From NCBI RefSeq assembly GCF_030867095.1, contig NC_081832.1, forward strand, positions 59,133,444-59,197,443: a stretch of DNA of 64,000 nucleotides, in the 5' to 3' direction. This DNA is from Alligator mississippiensis (lineage: Eukaryota; Chordata; Crocodylia; Alligatoridae). The notes below the pieces were generated by a model. It made no database searches. It was not told where the DNA came from and worked only from the letters and a program-made list of their open reading frames with translations. The translations under genes and the position numbers were made by a program. Of the stretch, positions 33,256 to 46,210 are shown one piece after another (the first letter of the stretch is position 1; each line of letters begins with the position of its first letter).

Positions 33256-33816
33256 ATATGACAAGAAAATGCCAAAAGAAGAATAAATGCATTTTTAGGA
33301 AAGCTCTAGATTTCTCTGAAAAATCATATTTAGACTGAAAACAAATATGGGAATTCAACTGTGTCCAACAAAACTAAAAACTAGCCAAAACTTAATTAGC
33401 AAAAACAAACTGATGCCATTTCTGAAGATTTGTATTTCTTCCTTAAATGTACCAAAATATCTGATATTCCTAACAGAAAATAACCAAAACTCTTACCAGG
33501 TAAATTTAACATCTGAGATTCTTTAAAATAGACACTACAACCATTCTAATGTCATAATTGATTGTCGTTGCCCCCTTTATCACCATAGTATATATCAGGT
33601 GTAATAAATTTTTTATTACTTGATTATATATGAATAACTTTACTGGCTGATATATCAGAATAAGACAGCCACACACGGGGTTCATCTTCAAGGTAATCTT
33701 GTCTATGGATACTTTTGATGTGAGACCTTGGGTTTACAGAAAGGTTGAGTCATCACCAGAAAAAGAAAACTATATGCCAAAAAAGACATGAAGTCTGTCT
33801 TGGGTTAATGTGCATT

Positions 33817-33999
33817 CAGTGTTTGAATTACATTCCACTCTTGTGGTGGGGGTGGGGTCTGAGGCAGTGGCAGCCAGAAGGAGCTGCTGCCGCCACCGTC
33901 TGAGCTGCTTAGAAAGGCATAGGGTGGGCTGGGGGCTCTTGTTTCTTATGGGGGGGTGGGGGCTTAGCCCCCCCAAGTCCCCCTCTATTTCAAACCCTA
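33817..33999. mobile_element. hAT-type MITE with 8-bp target duplication
   Basis: A 183-bp element has ends CAGTGTTTGAA and, inverted, TAGGGTTTGAA. It is flanked by identical TGTGCATT copies (33809-33816 and 34000-34007). The interior is GC-rich with a G/C-run foldback (GGGGGCTTAGCCCCC). Confidence 0.82.
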
Positions 34000-34009
34000 T
34001 GTGCATTAC

Positions 34010-36370
34010 AGTTTCATCTACTGTTGGCTGCTGTTGAAACTAGGGAGTACAGTACCTTGCCATCTCTAGACACTTAAAGCAGATTCAAATTGTCTTGATT
34101 AAAAGGTGCTGGGAAGTACTTCTTTAAATTGCCATTATTCTTCAGAAGCATACATCTATAAAATTTGCCCTAATCTTGAACTGTGTTCAAGTGAGGCCTC
34201 AGATGGAACATATCCTAGTCCTACTCCCATTGCAGTAACTAGGAGTGCCAGTATGGCTAGGGCTTTCATGCTTCTAAAACATCTTACTGAAGCTAGTCCT
34301 CTGGGTTTCACATTTTCATAGGCATTAAATTAATTCTTACATCTAACTACATTATTCCTAATTTTCTGCAGCAGTAGACTACAGCAGAATTCCAGCAAGT
34401 CACATCCCTTGGTTATTACAGCAGAATGTTATGCTCTACCTAGTACAGTATATTAAACAACACTGATGGTTGATTTTGCATGGTGTTGTGATATCTGTAA
34501 GTTTTTATGGAGAAATGCTGTGCTATGGCACAGAGAACCAGTCTGAAACTAAATTTATTAACATCAGGAAGAACAGTAAATAAGACATACTAGAATTTGC
34601 TTTATCTATACTATAGGAATGCCATTAAAGGTTGCTACATTACTCACAATAGAATCATTCCAAGCAATGGTGATTCAGTCGTTAAATATTTAACACAAAT
34701 GCTACCATATGTATAGAAGTCAGATGTCTGCAAAGGCTTCAGCAATACAACACAATGTACACTTCAAATTAAGAGCTTTTAAAAAATAAACAAGGTATAT
34801 ATCTTATATTTCTCTTAATTTTTTTTATTTATCATTGAAATATTTAACTATTAGATATTAGTGCATAAAAGAAAATTAAAGATTAGCAACACTGCCAATT
34901 AAATACCCTATTAGATGTAATGACCAGTTTGACTCCCTGCATTAACAGGAATTCAGAGTGCTCACCTCATTTCCCATTATTCTGTTGGTGGAGCATTCAG
35001 CTAAAAGCAAACTTTTGCTCACCTTGCAAAGTGCTATTTAGAGACATGGCCAATTTAAAGCTTAGAAGAGCTTGGTTTTTCCACCTATCTGTTTTAGTCT
35101 GTGCAATCTAATGCATCCACTACAGAAGAGCCCATTAGGTTTAAGTGCCATGTCAAGGGACAGAAAAGATTTTAAGGGTTTTGTTGTTATCTTGTCTTTC
35201 CTTTATTTCTTAACCACAAACTTTCTTCTAAATGGTGCCTCGAAAGGGAGTCAATATGTTAGCATTGAGTGACACAGCACTCCAGGATGCTGTTGCTTAT
35301 CCAAAAAGACATGCAGGGCTCTTAATAACCCAGCCGCTCTGTCTGGTCTAAATTGCTCCTGTCTTCCTGCTCAACCTTGCGGCTCTTTTACATTATGGGT
35401 GTTTAATTGTAGCTGCTTAGTTAGATGAGTGTCTCTGATTTAAGGAGCGTACAGCTCAAATATATCATTTATCTTGGGTTCATCATGTTGGATAGAAAAT
35501 GCTTGTTCCCTGGAATCAAAATTGCCAATTTTGAATTTTCAAAACATTTCAATTTCCAGATGGGCAAATCAGTTCAGAATGTCTCATTTCTGAACTAACT
35601 TGGATGTTTAATCTCAGTCTTAACCCCCCTCTCCCCCAGCCCTCCACCCCATAAACTGCATTTCTCTATGGAACATTGCCTTATGGGAGCAGTTGCAGCC
35701 TCTGTTTTCTTCCATGGACTGGACTCCATAAAATATTTTGCTGTTGACAAGGGTGAAACGTTTTTATTCAACTGCAAATATTAAAGCTAACCATTTTCAT
35801 ATTGGCAATTTTTTTTTATTATTTCCACTCTGTTGTCAATTTAAAAATTTACATTTTTGTCTGTTTTGGGGATGAAAAGAGAAGTTGAAATGTCAATATT
35901 TCGTATAATAGAGACTCTCTGTTTCACTAGGCTCTAGTTTTATATCTTCAGTATGTCTAAATGTAGACAATCCATGGCTGCTGAAATAAGAACACAAAGA
36001 AGCAGAGCTAAAGAAAGATCATATTCTCCAGCCAGCTTGCCTAGGATTACTCAGAGTTCGAGATGTATGGAATAAACACAGCATATATTATATGCACTGT
36101 ACTATCGAGAAAGCTCTTCTCCAACTCTTCATTATTAAAGGCACAGTACTGTAGTTTAAATACAGGTTGTACGACTTGTCCCTTGTCCCATGAGAGACTG
36201 GAATAGTACCAAAAGCCCTGCTCTGACTTCAACACAACAGTCCTCAACATAGACATACTTCTAGCATACTACGCTGCACTACTTCTGATTTTTTCTGAAA
36301 TAAGGATTTTCAACATATCCCTGTTGCAGTTGGGAAGCCTGCGATTTTACCTGTACACATAAATTCTGTA
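34010..36370. other. Intergenic, nothing recognised
   Basis: AT-rich sequence. Short open frames only. Confidence 0.5.
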
Positions 36371-36373
36371 CAT

Positions 36374-37567
36374 CAGGAGTGCTCAACCTCTGGCTTGCAG
36401 GGCTCCTCATGGATCAGGAAATTTGGCTGCCAGGGAGCTGTGGCAGTTAATAGTACCACCCTCCCTGCTTGCAAAATCTCAAGCCCTGCATGGCAGGTTG
36501 GAGTCATCCCCTTCTCCCCATGGGGCCAGGCCCCACCCTTGTAAGTTGACTACCCAGCCCTAATTGGGCAGGACAGTCCCAAAATGGGAACATCAAGTCC
36601 CAGTCCTGGGCTGCATGACTCTGGGGCAGCATTTGTCCCAGATTCCCAGTATCATGCAGGGATCCAGGTTTTCTGTTCACCGTGGAAAAAAGTGGGAAAT
36701 GGTGGGTTTCCCCATGCAGGCTGGCAGAGGCCCCCACAGTGAGGGAGGGAGTGGGGTAGGGTTGGTGGCTGGGGGCACCACCAAGCCAGGGCAGTGCATG
36801 GGGCCTGGGGTAGGAATGCGCAGCTGCAGAGCCCAGCTAGGGAGCAAGATGTAGCTACGGGTGGCTCATCCAAGAGGCAGTGGGGGAGCAGCTCCCTGTT
36901 GCTGTGCACACTCCCTGGGAGGGATGCATGGGGGGATACGTGCTCCCCAGATTTGCGTTGGGCTGGGGAGGATGCGGGCTCAGGGTTCCCCGCCCTGCTG
37001 TCCTGGCCCTGGGAACCCTGCACTGGCTGCACCTCTATGGTGAGGTCCTCATGCCTACCTGGCAGCAGCAGTGCAGAGTTGTGCCCCTCAATATTGCCAG
37101 GTGGGCAGGGGGCACTTGCCATGGTGGTCCAGCCAGTGTGGGGCTTCAGGGGGAGGGCAGCAGGGCAGGGAGTCCCAAGCTCACAGCGGGCAGCCTGCAT
37201 CCTCCCCAACCCCCACAGGCTCTGCTTCCACCATGCCATGGGAGGCAGTGGGGGACAGGCAGGCCTATGTCCCGCCTTCCAATTTGGAAAAGGCAGTCAA
37301 CCTACCTCCCTGGGCCAGGTTGGGGCTGAGCCATGCCTCCTTCCCCTGTATGGCGGGTCTTCCTTTTCCTCCACAGAGGCTGAACCACACTTTACCCCCC
37401 TGGCCTGGTTGGGGTGGGGCCAAGCCCCCTTCCCCCACAAGGCTGGATTGGAGCCAGGCTGCCCCTCTGGTCCACTCCATGTGGCTGGATGGGGCCCTGC
37501 CACCCATGTCCTGGGTGTTGAATTGGGTCCACCAGCCAGATCTGGCCCACAGACAAAAAGACCACTG
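36374..37567. mobile_element. 1.2-kb GC-rich non-autonomous hAT-like element
   Basis: The left end CAGGAGTGCTCAACC and the right end, inverted as CAGTGGTCTTTTTGTC, are flanked by CTGTACAT (36366-36373) and CTGTACAC (37568-37575), 7 of 8 identical. The right subterminal block 'gatctggcccacag' is shared with other hAT-like MITEs here. Inside are inverted GC-rich blocks (about 36960-37045 against about 37110-37205). The 273- and 195-codon open frames inside it overlap on both strands and are not genes. Confidence 0.7.
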
Positions 37568-37579
37568 CTGTACACTATT

Positions 37580-39350
37580 AAATTATTAATATTAGGGAAG
37601 GTTGCACTTTACTGAATCCCATGATAGAAGAACATTAACATTAGATGTTAAGGAATACCTGTCTTGAAATCAGTTTTATCAAATCTAAGAACTTTGTCTA
37701 GTTATCTTCTACTCTATTTCATAGCACTACCTTCCTTCTTCCCAGCCATTTCCTGAGCCTTTCAGTACTCTGCCATCCCACAGCTCACTCCGATGGTCAG
37801 CTAGAGCAGACAGCTACCTGCTGGAGGCAATAAGCCATTCACTACCCTGAGAAGCAAGAAAGAAAGTGTTCTGCTTGAAATGACAACAGACCTCATAAGC
37901 ACATGAAAGAGAAAATAATTGATACCCTTTTCTCAAGTCACAGCCTTCCTGATAACATTGTGGCAGAAATAAAACACAGACACAGGCTCATTATATGTGT
38001 GCACAAAGAGGGTTGGATTGGAAAATATATGATGCAAAGTGACACAATGCTATTTCTTTGCTTAGCTAAGCTACGTATGCATGTGTTTGCAAACACATGC
38101 ATGAAAATATGTACATGTGTTTTTTTCACTGCAAGTATTACAGTTCCAGTGCCTTTATATTTGCCCCCTGAAGTACAAACTTGTATATATATCCTTATAC
38201 ATATAGATACACTTCTGTATTTGAGGGAAGTATATACATTATCTGTGATTCTTTACAGCAGTCCTGTTACAGAGAGACTTACTTTATCTTCATTTACTCT
38301 GACAGACAAGAATAGCTTGACTGAGGCCAATAGAAGAATGCTGATGTAAAATTAGTGAAGTGAGAGGAGCAGCTTAAGCAACACTTCCAAGGTTTTATGA
38401 ATCTTCAAAGTTGTGTTTTTCTTAAAAGCCCCACCTGTTGGAATCAGTAGACTACACAAGAATCTCAAATTCATTAAAAAGGAACTTTCTAGACATCATG
38501 GTTGTCAAGAGGAGCTTGAATTGCGACTTTAAGTACACTCTAAATGATCAGAACAAATTTAACAGAGCCCCAAATATACTACTTTAAAAACAGTTTCTTG
38601 TTTTTTTTAATCCAATACCATAATTCACAATCAGGGTCAGTGATACTGGAGAAGACAGTGATTTGATTATTCACAGCTCTTTTAAAAATCTGGGTGCTTA
38701 GTTTGGTGCTCAGTGGGTAATGAGCTCTTGAAAAATTTTAAGCTACAGTTAAAATAGGTGAAATATGACACAAAAAATTCAAACTGGTTTTAAAACTGGT
38801 TAGAGTGATAATGTAAACAGGGTTTTGGTGTCCAGGACCAGCTTTAAATTGGATTAGTTGAACCTCCTAAAGCAGATTTAATTTCAGTTTGATTTTTTGC
38901 AAAAATTTCTCTGATGTGAAACAACTGTCATGAAAATCTAGTAGAGATTGTGTGCCATAAGCAATAGTGTCACCTAGCGGTAAAACTGTAGCTCTGCATT
39001 TTGACAAACTACAGACATTATTCTGTATAGTCTGTACAATTGTATGGATGTTTGCCACTTGCAAGGTGGAAAAGGGTCACTTTTCTATGTAAGCCACAGT
39101 GCTATGACTTTGGGGTTTAAAATGGGCTGAAAGAATGTTAGGTCTAGCCTTACTAATTCACAGAAGAATAGTCAGCCTTAAATAATTGATTATATTACAT
39201 TTATTTATATTGATCTATGTAGTACTACATAACCAGCCTCACACCTGCCTCAGAAGTCTCCTGTTTATTCACTGGAGATTCCTAAGATTCTATGAAGTCT
39301 GCAGCCTACTTTAAATCTTGCTCTAGTAAATTCACCTTGAACCCTGAATG
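37580..39350. other. Intergenic, nothing recognised
   Basis: AT-rich sequence without identifiable exons or repeats. Confidence 0.5.
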
Positions 39351-39479
39351 CAGTAATGACAACTCTCACAAAAAACCCCACAAGGCTTGCGATTTCTACG
39401 TAAAATTAACCCTGGCTCCTGATCTCGTAATAGAACCTTCAAATCTTGGGATTTTTTCTTCTGGCATGTGTAGAGAGTG

Positions 39480-40440
39480 TCCACCTGGTAAGTCTGTAGA
39501 GAGGAAGGGGCAGAGGGAGGGGGAACATGTGGAGGGGCAGATCGAGGCCTGCATGGTGAGGGAGGGAGTGGGGAAGGGGTTGGGGTGAATGGGGTCCCAG
39601 GGCTGGGGTGAGTCATGCGACAGAGCCACAGGCAGCTCATCCAGAGGTGCAGCGGGGTGAAGAGGAGGCACAGCTCCCTGTCGCTGTGTATATCCCCAGA
39701 GGAGGTATGGGGGGCATCATGTGCCCCCTGGATTTGTGCGCAGGGCAGAGGCGGGCTTCCCACTGTGTGCTGGGGTTCTCTGCACCCTGCTGTCTTTGCT
39801 CTAGAAGTTGCATGATGCCTGTGTCCCTGCTGCTGCCGGGTAGGCAGGGGACACGCGGCACAGCCAGTGCACAGCTCCCAAACTTTGCCATGGGAGATAC
39901 GTGTTGGCCATGCCACACTGCACATGTCCCTTGCCCACTCAGCGGGTGTTGTGTGGCTCCCAGGGCAAAGGCAGACCCTCAGTCTGCAGCAGGCAGTCCA
40001 CCTCTGCCCCACACAAAAATCCAGGGGGTACATGGCCCCCATGACTCCCTCGGGGGTGCGTGCAGCAGCAGGAAGCTGCACCCCACCCTCTGCGCCTCTG
40101 AATGAGCTGCCTGTGGCTCTGTTGCATGACCCACCCCAGCCCCTGCCTGTGCTCCATGCCCCCTCCTCATTCTGGGGGCCTTGAGTTGTACCCCCACCCT
40201 TTCTCTCTGCCCTTTCCCTCCACAGACTGTCTGTGTGCCTGCCCCTAACTCCCAAGCCACAGCCCCCTCACCAGCCCTGCTGCTGCCCCTGACTCCTGAC
40301 AAACAGTACCCTGCATCCTGCCAGGGTGTTCAGGGACCCTTCCTTCCCAGGCTCCAAACCCCCCCCCCCACACATCCACAGCCCCCCACACCTTCACAGA
40401 TACACCCCGCTTCCAAATAGCATCTCATGATTTACATACC
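39480..40440. repeat. GC-rich foldback repeat related to 36374-37567
   Basis: The arms at about 39596-39800 and about 39950-40180 are inverted relative to each other. Both carry ACAGAGCCACAGGCAGCTCAT, in opposite orientation, and matching CCCCCTGGATTT.TG blocks. The arm sequence also resembles 36850-37090. The element edges are unclear. A 307-codon open frame on the minus strand is a by-product of the composition. Confidence 0.65.
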
Positions 40441-40487
40441 AAATCTCTTGATTTTTAAGAGTGTCTCTTTTGATTTTTGCAGGGGTG

Positions 40488-40654
40488 TAGGTTGTAGCCG
40501 TGTTGGTCTAAGGACATAGGCAGACAAGGTTCCTTGGTTGAATTTGATATCTTTTATTAGACCAACCCAAATAGTTGGAGAATAGTTATTAAGCAAGCTT
40601 TCGAGTTCAAAAATCCTTTGTCAGGCTAAGGAAGTTTCAGCAGTTGGTGTGTGC
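40488..40654 (-). mobile_element. Penelope-like terminal repeat, solo and 5'-truncated
   Basis: It is nearly identical in layout to the left edge of the insertion at 28346: TAGGTTGTAGCCGTGTTGG, GACATAGGCAGACAAGGTTCC, CTTTTATTAGACCAACCC. It ends abruptly after CAGTTGGTGTGTGC. At 40599-40624 (minus) the hammerhead-like core is degraded to CTGACAA...GAAA. Confidence 0.85.
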
Positions 40655-41319
40655 ATTGTGGGGTTGGCAATACTGTGAATGGCTATGTTTGGCTTTAGAT
40701 TGCTAATGGCTACCTAGCAATACCATAGTTCTTTAGTGTAGAAAGGGCTGTCTTTCCTTCTGTCTGCCTTGTTTGTTTGCTCTTTTTCAGGTTCAGAGGC
40801 AAGGATGCTGGAACTTCATAGGGAATTTTCCCATTTGCTTCTTGAAAGAAAGATGCAAATAGGACAGAGATGGTTATAAGGGCAAACAACTAGGATAATG
40901 CTTGGGGCCTCAGGCCATGAGACCTCATCTCATGACATCAGTGCAAGTCAGCCAGTGCACAGAGGGAGGGTTCCACACATGGCCATGACTTGGCTTCTGC
41001 CTGGGTCTTTATGAGTAATGCCAGCTTTGATAGGGTGTGTTTGCTAATGAGCACTGTGTCCAGTGCACAGACACAGGGCCACTACATAGCTACTTTTGGA
41101 CTCTTACTGATGCCTGGGGCTCAGCTAGGTCTGGAGAGCTTTAGCTGTACTGTGGGAGAGCTGTACTGTGGAAGAGAACCTCTTCCTGGGGGCATAAATA
41201 GATATGTGCTGACTGTTCACTACTGAGGGACTATCTAATAATTATTTAATGACAACAGGTTATCTAAATATCCTTACAGATCTAATGCACCTTTCATTTG
41301 AAGCTCTTAACACTTTTTA

Positions 41320-41445
41320 CAAATATGAAATAATAAAGACTCATAATGTCATCTTACAGATAAGTAAACTGAGATGCAAAAAGGTTTAGCTAGTTATTTT
41401 CCCAGTGTCATGCTAAAAGGCCAAATTGGAGCTGTCAGTTCTCCC
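41320..41445 (+). mobile_element. MIR-type SINE remnant
   Basis: ATCTTACAGATAAGTAAACT, GAGATGCAAAAAGGTTTAGC and TTTTCCCAGTGTCATGCTAA follow the MIR core order. Confidence 0.65.
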
Positions 41446-42329
41446 ACATACCTGGAAAACTGAGGGTGTGGACACACATAACAATCAAACCTTTCCCACA
41501 TGTCACTGGGAACCAGTTCACAATTGTTGCAGGTCAGAGGCATTCACATATACAATGCCTTAGCATGCCAGACAGAGTGGTTTCCTTTTAGGCATTGAAG
41601 TGCTATGGCTTCAACATGAGGGGATGGAAGTGAGCTCCCAAGGCAGCAAACCTCCCAGTGGGTGGGGGCAAGGGAGTGCTTGCACCCATTCTTTAATGGT
41701 CGCAGGGTGTGGATGACTTGTGTTTGGGACTGTTTTCACCCTTCTGTTTATCCTTCTAGTCAATAATGTTCAGAAGTCTGAACTTGACCAAACTCTGCAG
41801 TGTACTTGCCTTACTTAGGGTGCCTGAGATGGGAGGAAGTACATTTTGGGATTTTCAGAGGTTGGCGAGTCATGATCAGTCAAGCAAGAGTAAGGACATA
41901 GCTGGTTGCTAGAAAGCAATGCAAGGGGGCTCATTGATAAAAAGTACCAACAGAAAGAGGCAGAAGAAATAGAGGCAGGAGAGTTCTGGCTACATACCAG
42001 AGCAGCCAGTTACAGCAGTTTGGGAGCAGGGGAGGAAAGTCAGAAATTATGCATGAGGGCTGTCTCGAGGACTGATCAGATCCATGTCACAGAATGCTTG
42101 GTGTCCACATTTAAACTGCTTTGGGTTTAAACTGTTTTTAAAGCAATCTAAGTGCTACATGTTTCCTCTGCTTTCCCCACACTGTTGGAGTCGTGAAGAG
42201 AATCTTCAAAGATGAACTGAGTGAAAAACAAAGTCATATTGTGTCCCAGACCCTCTGAATAGGCAGCCTAACCAAGAGATGAGAACTCTGCCCTTATCCC
42301 ATTCATCTTCCCTGGCAGTTAGGCTCTCA

Positions 42330-43105
42330 AAATCTTAGAATCATAAAAAAGTGGGGCTGGGAGAGACCTCCAGAAGTCATTTAGTCCAACCCCCTGCAAA
42401 AGGCAGGATCATCCCTATCCAAACCATCTTATACAAATCCGTTGTCTAATTTATTGGCAAAACTACATAGTTAACTCTGGCATAACCACAAGACATGACA
42501 CCCTAACCTGCCACAGGTAAAGCAGGGAAATCATGGTGGCCAATGTCCTGCTGGTACAAAGGTTGTTCAAAATATGCTTTAGAGATCCAAGTAGTAGGGT
42601 CATACCCCTGCTACAGAGAAAAGCAAAATGGTACCAATCTGACCACAGAATAAAATTCCTTCTCGACCCCAAATGTGGCAATCAGTCTGACCCTGAGTAG
42701 AAGGGCAAGACCCTCTAGCCAGGAACCTAGATAGCAGGAATGCTGGCACACTCCAGTCAAAATCCCCAGCCTTGGTTATAATCAGTCAATGCTCTTGAGG
42801 AAGGTGGAAAAAAATCAAACAAACCCCAAATCCCCCCAAAATTCCCTCCTGACCCCATGTGGCAACCAAAGCCCAGAAGCATGGGAATTACTACTAGTAG
42901 AATATAGGCATAGCTACTCCTAGATCATCCCTGATCACTGCTTGTCCAGCCTCTTCTTGAACACTGATTTTTCCTGATAGCCAATCTAAACCTGCTTTGC
43001 TGAAACTTTGAGCCATTGATATTAATCAGATTCTCTGCAGCTCTTCAGATATTTGAATACTGTTATCATGTCCCCTCTTAAGCGACTTTTCCACAAGCTG
43101 ATGCA
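42330..43105 (-). mobile_element. CR1 LINE 3' fragment, older subfamily
   Basis: The tail lies at 42335 (TTAGAATCATAAAAAAGTGG, GAGACCTCCAGAAGTCATTTAG). It is followed by a long 3' UTR (CCTCTAGCCAGGAACC, GACCCCATGTGGCAACC) and CR1 ORF-end sequence (CAGCCTCTTCTTGAACACTG, TATCATGTCCCCTCTTAAGC). Part of the long UTR resembles, inverted, 44630-45025. Confidence 0.75.
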
Positions 43106-43705
43106 CATTTCATAGAATCATAAAACCATAGAAAATTAGGGTTGAAAGGGACCTCAGGAGGCCATCTAGTGATTCTAGTCCAACCCCTTGCTCAAAGTAG
43201 GACCAGCCAAGGCTTTGTCTAGCTGGGTCTTAATAACCTCCAAGGATGGAGATTCCCCCACCTTTCTGCGTAACCTGTTCCAGTGTTTTACTACCCTCCT
43301 AGTGAAAATCTTTTCCTAATATCCAACTAAACTTCCCTTGCTGCAACTTGAGACCATTATTCCTTGTTCCGTCATCTGCCACCACCGAGTACAATCTAGT
43401 GCCATCTTCTTTTGAACCCTCCTTCAGGTAGTTGAAGGTTGCTATTAAATCCCGTCTCAATCTGTATGAGTATGACTTGCCTTCCAAGGTTTTTATCATT
43501 TTTGTCCCCACTTCTGGATACTATATAACTTCTCTATGTACTTTTTGAAATGTGGAGCCCAAAACTGCATACAGTATTCCAGATGAGGCCTAGCCAGTGC
43601 CAAGTAAAAAAGCACTATCACCTCCTGCATCTTGCATATGCTTTTATTGATGCATCCCAAAATCATATTTACCCTTTGTGCAGCTACATCACACTAAAGC
43701 CTAAT
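43106..43705 (-). mobile_element. CR1 LINE 3' fragment
   Basis: The minus-strand tail TTTCATAGAATCATAAAACC, GGGACCTCAGGAGGCCATCT is followed by the reverse complement of the ORF2 C-terminus. A broken frame contains RDLIATFNYLKEGSKEDGTR. It ends near CAGCTACATCACAC. It abuts the previous CR1 and may have inserted into it. Confidence 0.82.
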
Positions 43706-44629
43706 GATCGGCTTCAAATGCCAATATTTGGCATTTTATTGCTAACCATTTCAGTAGATGGGATGGAGGAGAACATGGGAATGAAAACCACAGGGAACTG
43801 AGAGTTGCTCCAAACAGAGGGAAGTAGGATAGATATGGAAGAAAGAAGATGGGAAAGGAAGAGAAGCAGATGGCAAAAAAAGAGACACGTTTCAAAAGGG
43901 GAGCATACTTCCCACTGCATGATGCTGGAATCAGCTGTAAAGTATTTAACAACATCAAGAACAAAACTTTGGTGACACCATTAGAACTCCATTCTGCCCT
44001 TGATTTTTATCCAAGCATCTTCCCCCCCACTGCACTGATGGAGGTCCTTTACACTTAGAGGACCATGGATTCCAATGTTTATCCCCTAGCCCATGAACCA
44101 TAACAAAATATAGAATTTGTTCCGTCTCTAGAATGAGTTTGATCCATGGTACACCAGAAAAATATAGGGACTGTCCCTCTTATAGAGAGAACTAAACCAC
44201 GATATTCACCAGAAAACTGGAGAACTCATTTAACAAATGTCTCATTATTTCAAAGTTTAATTTCATTTGGCAAGGTTAAAATGAAGCAATTTCCATATTA
44301 TTTCTACCAGCAATTTTTATAAAAATTATTTTTTAAAATATTCATTTACCAAAAGCCTTCAGCCTTTTGGAAAATGTTATATCTAGATGTATTTTCAATG
44401 TTTTTATAATAAGTTATACAAATGCAAAAAAAAATAAAAAAAAATGGTGTGGCCAAAATGTTGTAGAAAAAAATCACAAAACATTGAAAAACTCAATACT
44501 GTCAACATTTCGTTTGGTATTTAAAAAGGTCCAATTTCAATTAAAAGTCATTTTTAAACATTTTAACCGACCATGCTAAAGAGAACTAGTATCTTTTAAG
44601 AACATTTTATTGTACCTGTAATTTCTTGA

Positions 44630-45025
44630 AATGGAGGTTCTGGGTTAGAGGGTCTTGCTTTTGCCCTTCTACTCATGGTCAGACTGATCTCCATATTTAG
44701 GATCAAGAAGGAATTTTACCTCATGGTCAGACCTGTATGGACTGTGGGGATTTTTGCCTTCCTCTGTAGCAGGAGGCATGGCTCTCTACCACGGATCTCT
44801 TGAGCATATATTGACAACATTTCACAGAAGCAGGGGCTGGCTGCCGTGGTTCCCCTGCTTTACCTGTGGCAGATCTGTGTTGCGTCAAGTCTGATGGTAG
44901 TCTTACATACATTTTAGATTATGGATTGTATAGGATTGCTGGGATAGGAATATTCCTACCTCTGGCAGGCTGGACTAGATAACCTGTGGAGGTTCCTTCC
45001 AGCCCTACTTCCCTATGATTCTAGG
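44630..45025 (+). mobile_element. CR1 LINE 3' UTR
   Basis: GGTTAGAGGGTCTTGCTTTT, CCCTTCTACTCATGGTCAGAC, then GGCTGGACTAGATAACCTGTGG and the tail CCCTATGATTCTAGG. This is a CR1 3' end with no coding part. Confidence 0.75.
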
Positions 45026-45029
45026 AACC

Positions 45030-46020
45030 CAGACTTCTTAAAATTTTGTCTCATTCTAGGAAAAAATAACATACGTAAATCTAGCAAGCAAAAGAAAAAA
45101 GATGTTTCTCCGCAAAATATACCCATCTTCATTGTTATGCAAACTTTCAAAGTCATTACTACCTCCAAGCACTGGCCTAAAAACAATTGACATTTTGTTT
45201 GTCATACAAATGGCTTTGCATTGAGCATGATGTGTAACCTTGGGCACACAATAAAGATTTTCAAGCAAACATTCCATGGGATTCTTCTGTTGAATTCAGC
45301 AGCAGATATCTGCATTTTTCCAATGTGGCTTTTCTACCAATGATTTACATTCTAAGGTCTTGTCTCCATTAATTGTGTTATTTTGTTTTTCATTGTAAAC
45401 ATTTCTTTCCACTATTGCAACTGATGCAGAAGTTCCAATTGTGGTTGCTAGACTTTATACATAGGCCCTATGACTAGAGGCATTTAGACCTATGGTGCCC
45501 TATGTTCAGCTCTGTTTTTGCCTCCAGCTTTTCCTGCAAAAGGGTATTTATTGGATTATTTGTATATTCTCCCATTCTGCTGCATACATAAAGTTATTTA
45601 GTTAAAGAGATTTGTTGCCATCCTTGCAGGCTCCTTAAAATTGAATAGTGGACCCAGCACTGAATTTTTTCTTAAAAGGTGTGTGGACTTTGTAGATTGC
45701 TACACCAAGCAGAGGATTCTGGGAGTGCCAAAGTGGCTGGAGGTCACTAAATGGAACTCACAAAGGGAGGAATAACTGGAGTTCAGCTAGAGAATATTAC
45801 TGGCCCTGTCTTGAAGCTAGGGAGTGAGGAAAGCCAGAACTACAGGTTAGCATGGGAGTGGAGCAGAGAAGCAACTGCAGTTGGCTTAAAGCTCTCTTCT
45901 GTCTACACCCAGAAGAGAAGATTGAGCTGAACTGAGTGATAAGGAAGAAGCCAAAGCTCAAGGAGCAAGGCAGAGGAATGGCTTGAATCCAGCTGTGCTC
46001 TTTCTCTCCTTTGTAGTCTG
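45030..46020. other. Intergenic, nothing recognised
   Basis: No exon or named repeat seen. Confidence 0.45.
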
Positions 46021-46021
46021 T

Positions 46022-46210
46022 AGGGCATGACTACACAAGACGCTACTGTTCAGTGATAACTGTGCATAGCACCAGCAAATGCCTTTTAAGTGATGCTACT
46101 GCACAGTAGCCTAACAATACTAAGCCATAGTATATTACCACTGTTAGTGTTGTGACGTGCACAGTATCATTCGGCTACTGCGCAGTCAGCATTTCATGTA
46201 GATGTGCCCT
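46022..46210. mobile_element. MITE with GTCTACA-type ends
   Basis: The left end AGGGCATGACTACACAAGACGC and the right end, inverted as AGGGCACATCTACATGAAATGC, form imperfect inverted repeats of about 22 bp. The interior is rich in CTACTG.GCAGT repeats in both orientations. Confidence 0.65.

Noticed and set aside
36794..37615. 273-codon open frame
   Set aside because: It lies inside a GC-rich hAT-like repeat, overlaps other long frames on both strands, has low-complexity composition and no recognisable domain.
39332..40255. 307-codon open frame on the minus strand
   Set aside because: It spans an inverted GC-rich repeat, so both strands look open. No domain, no splice or promoter context.
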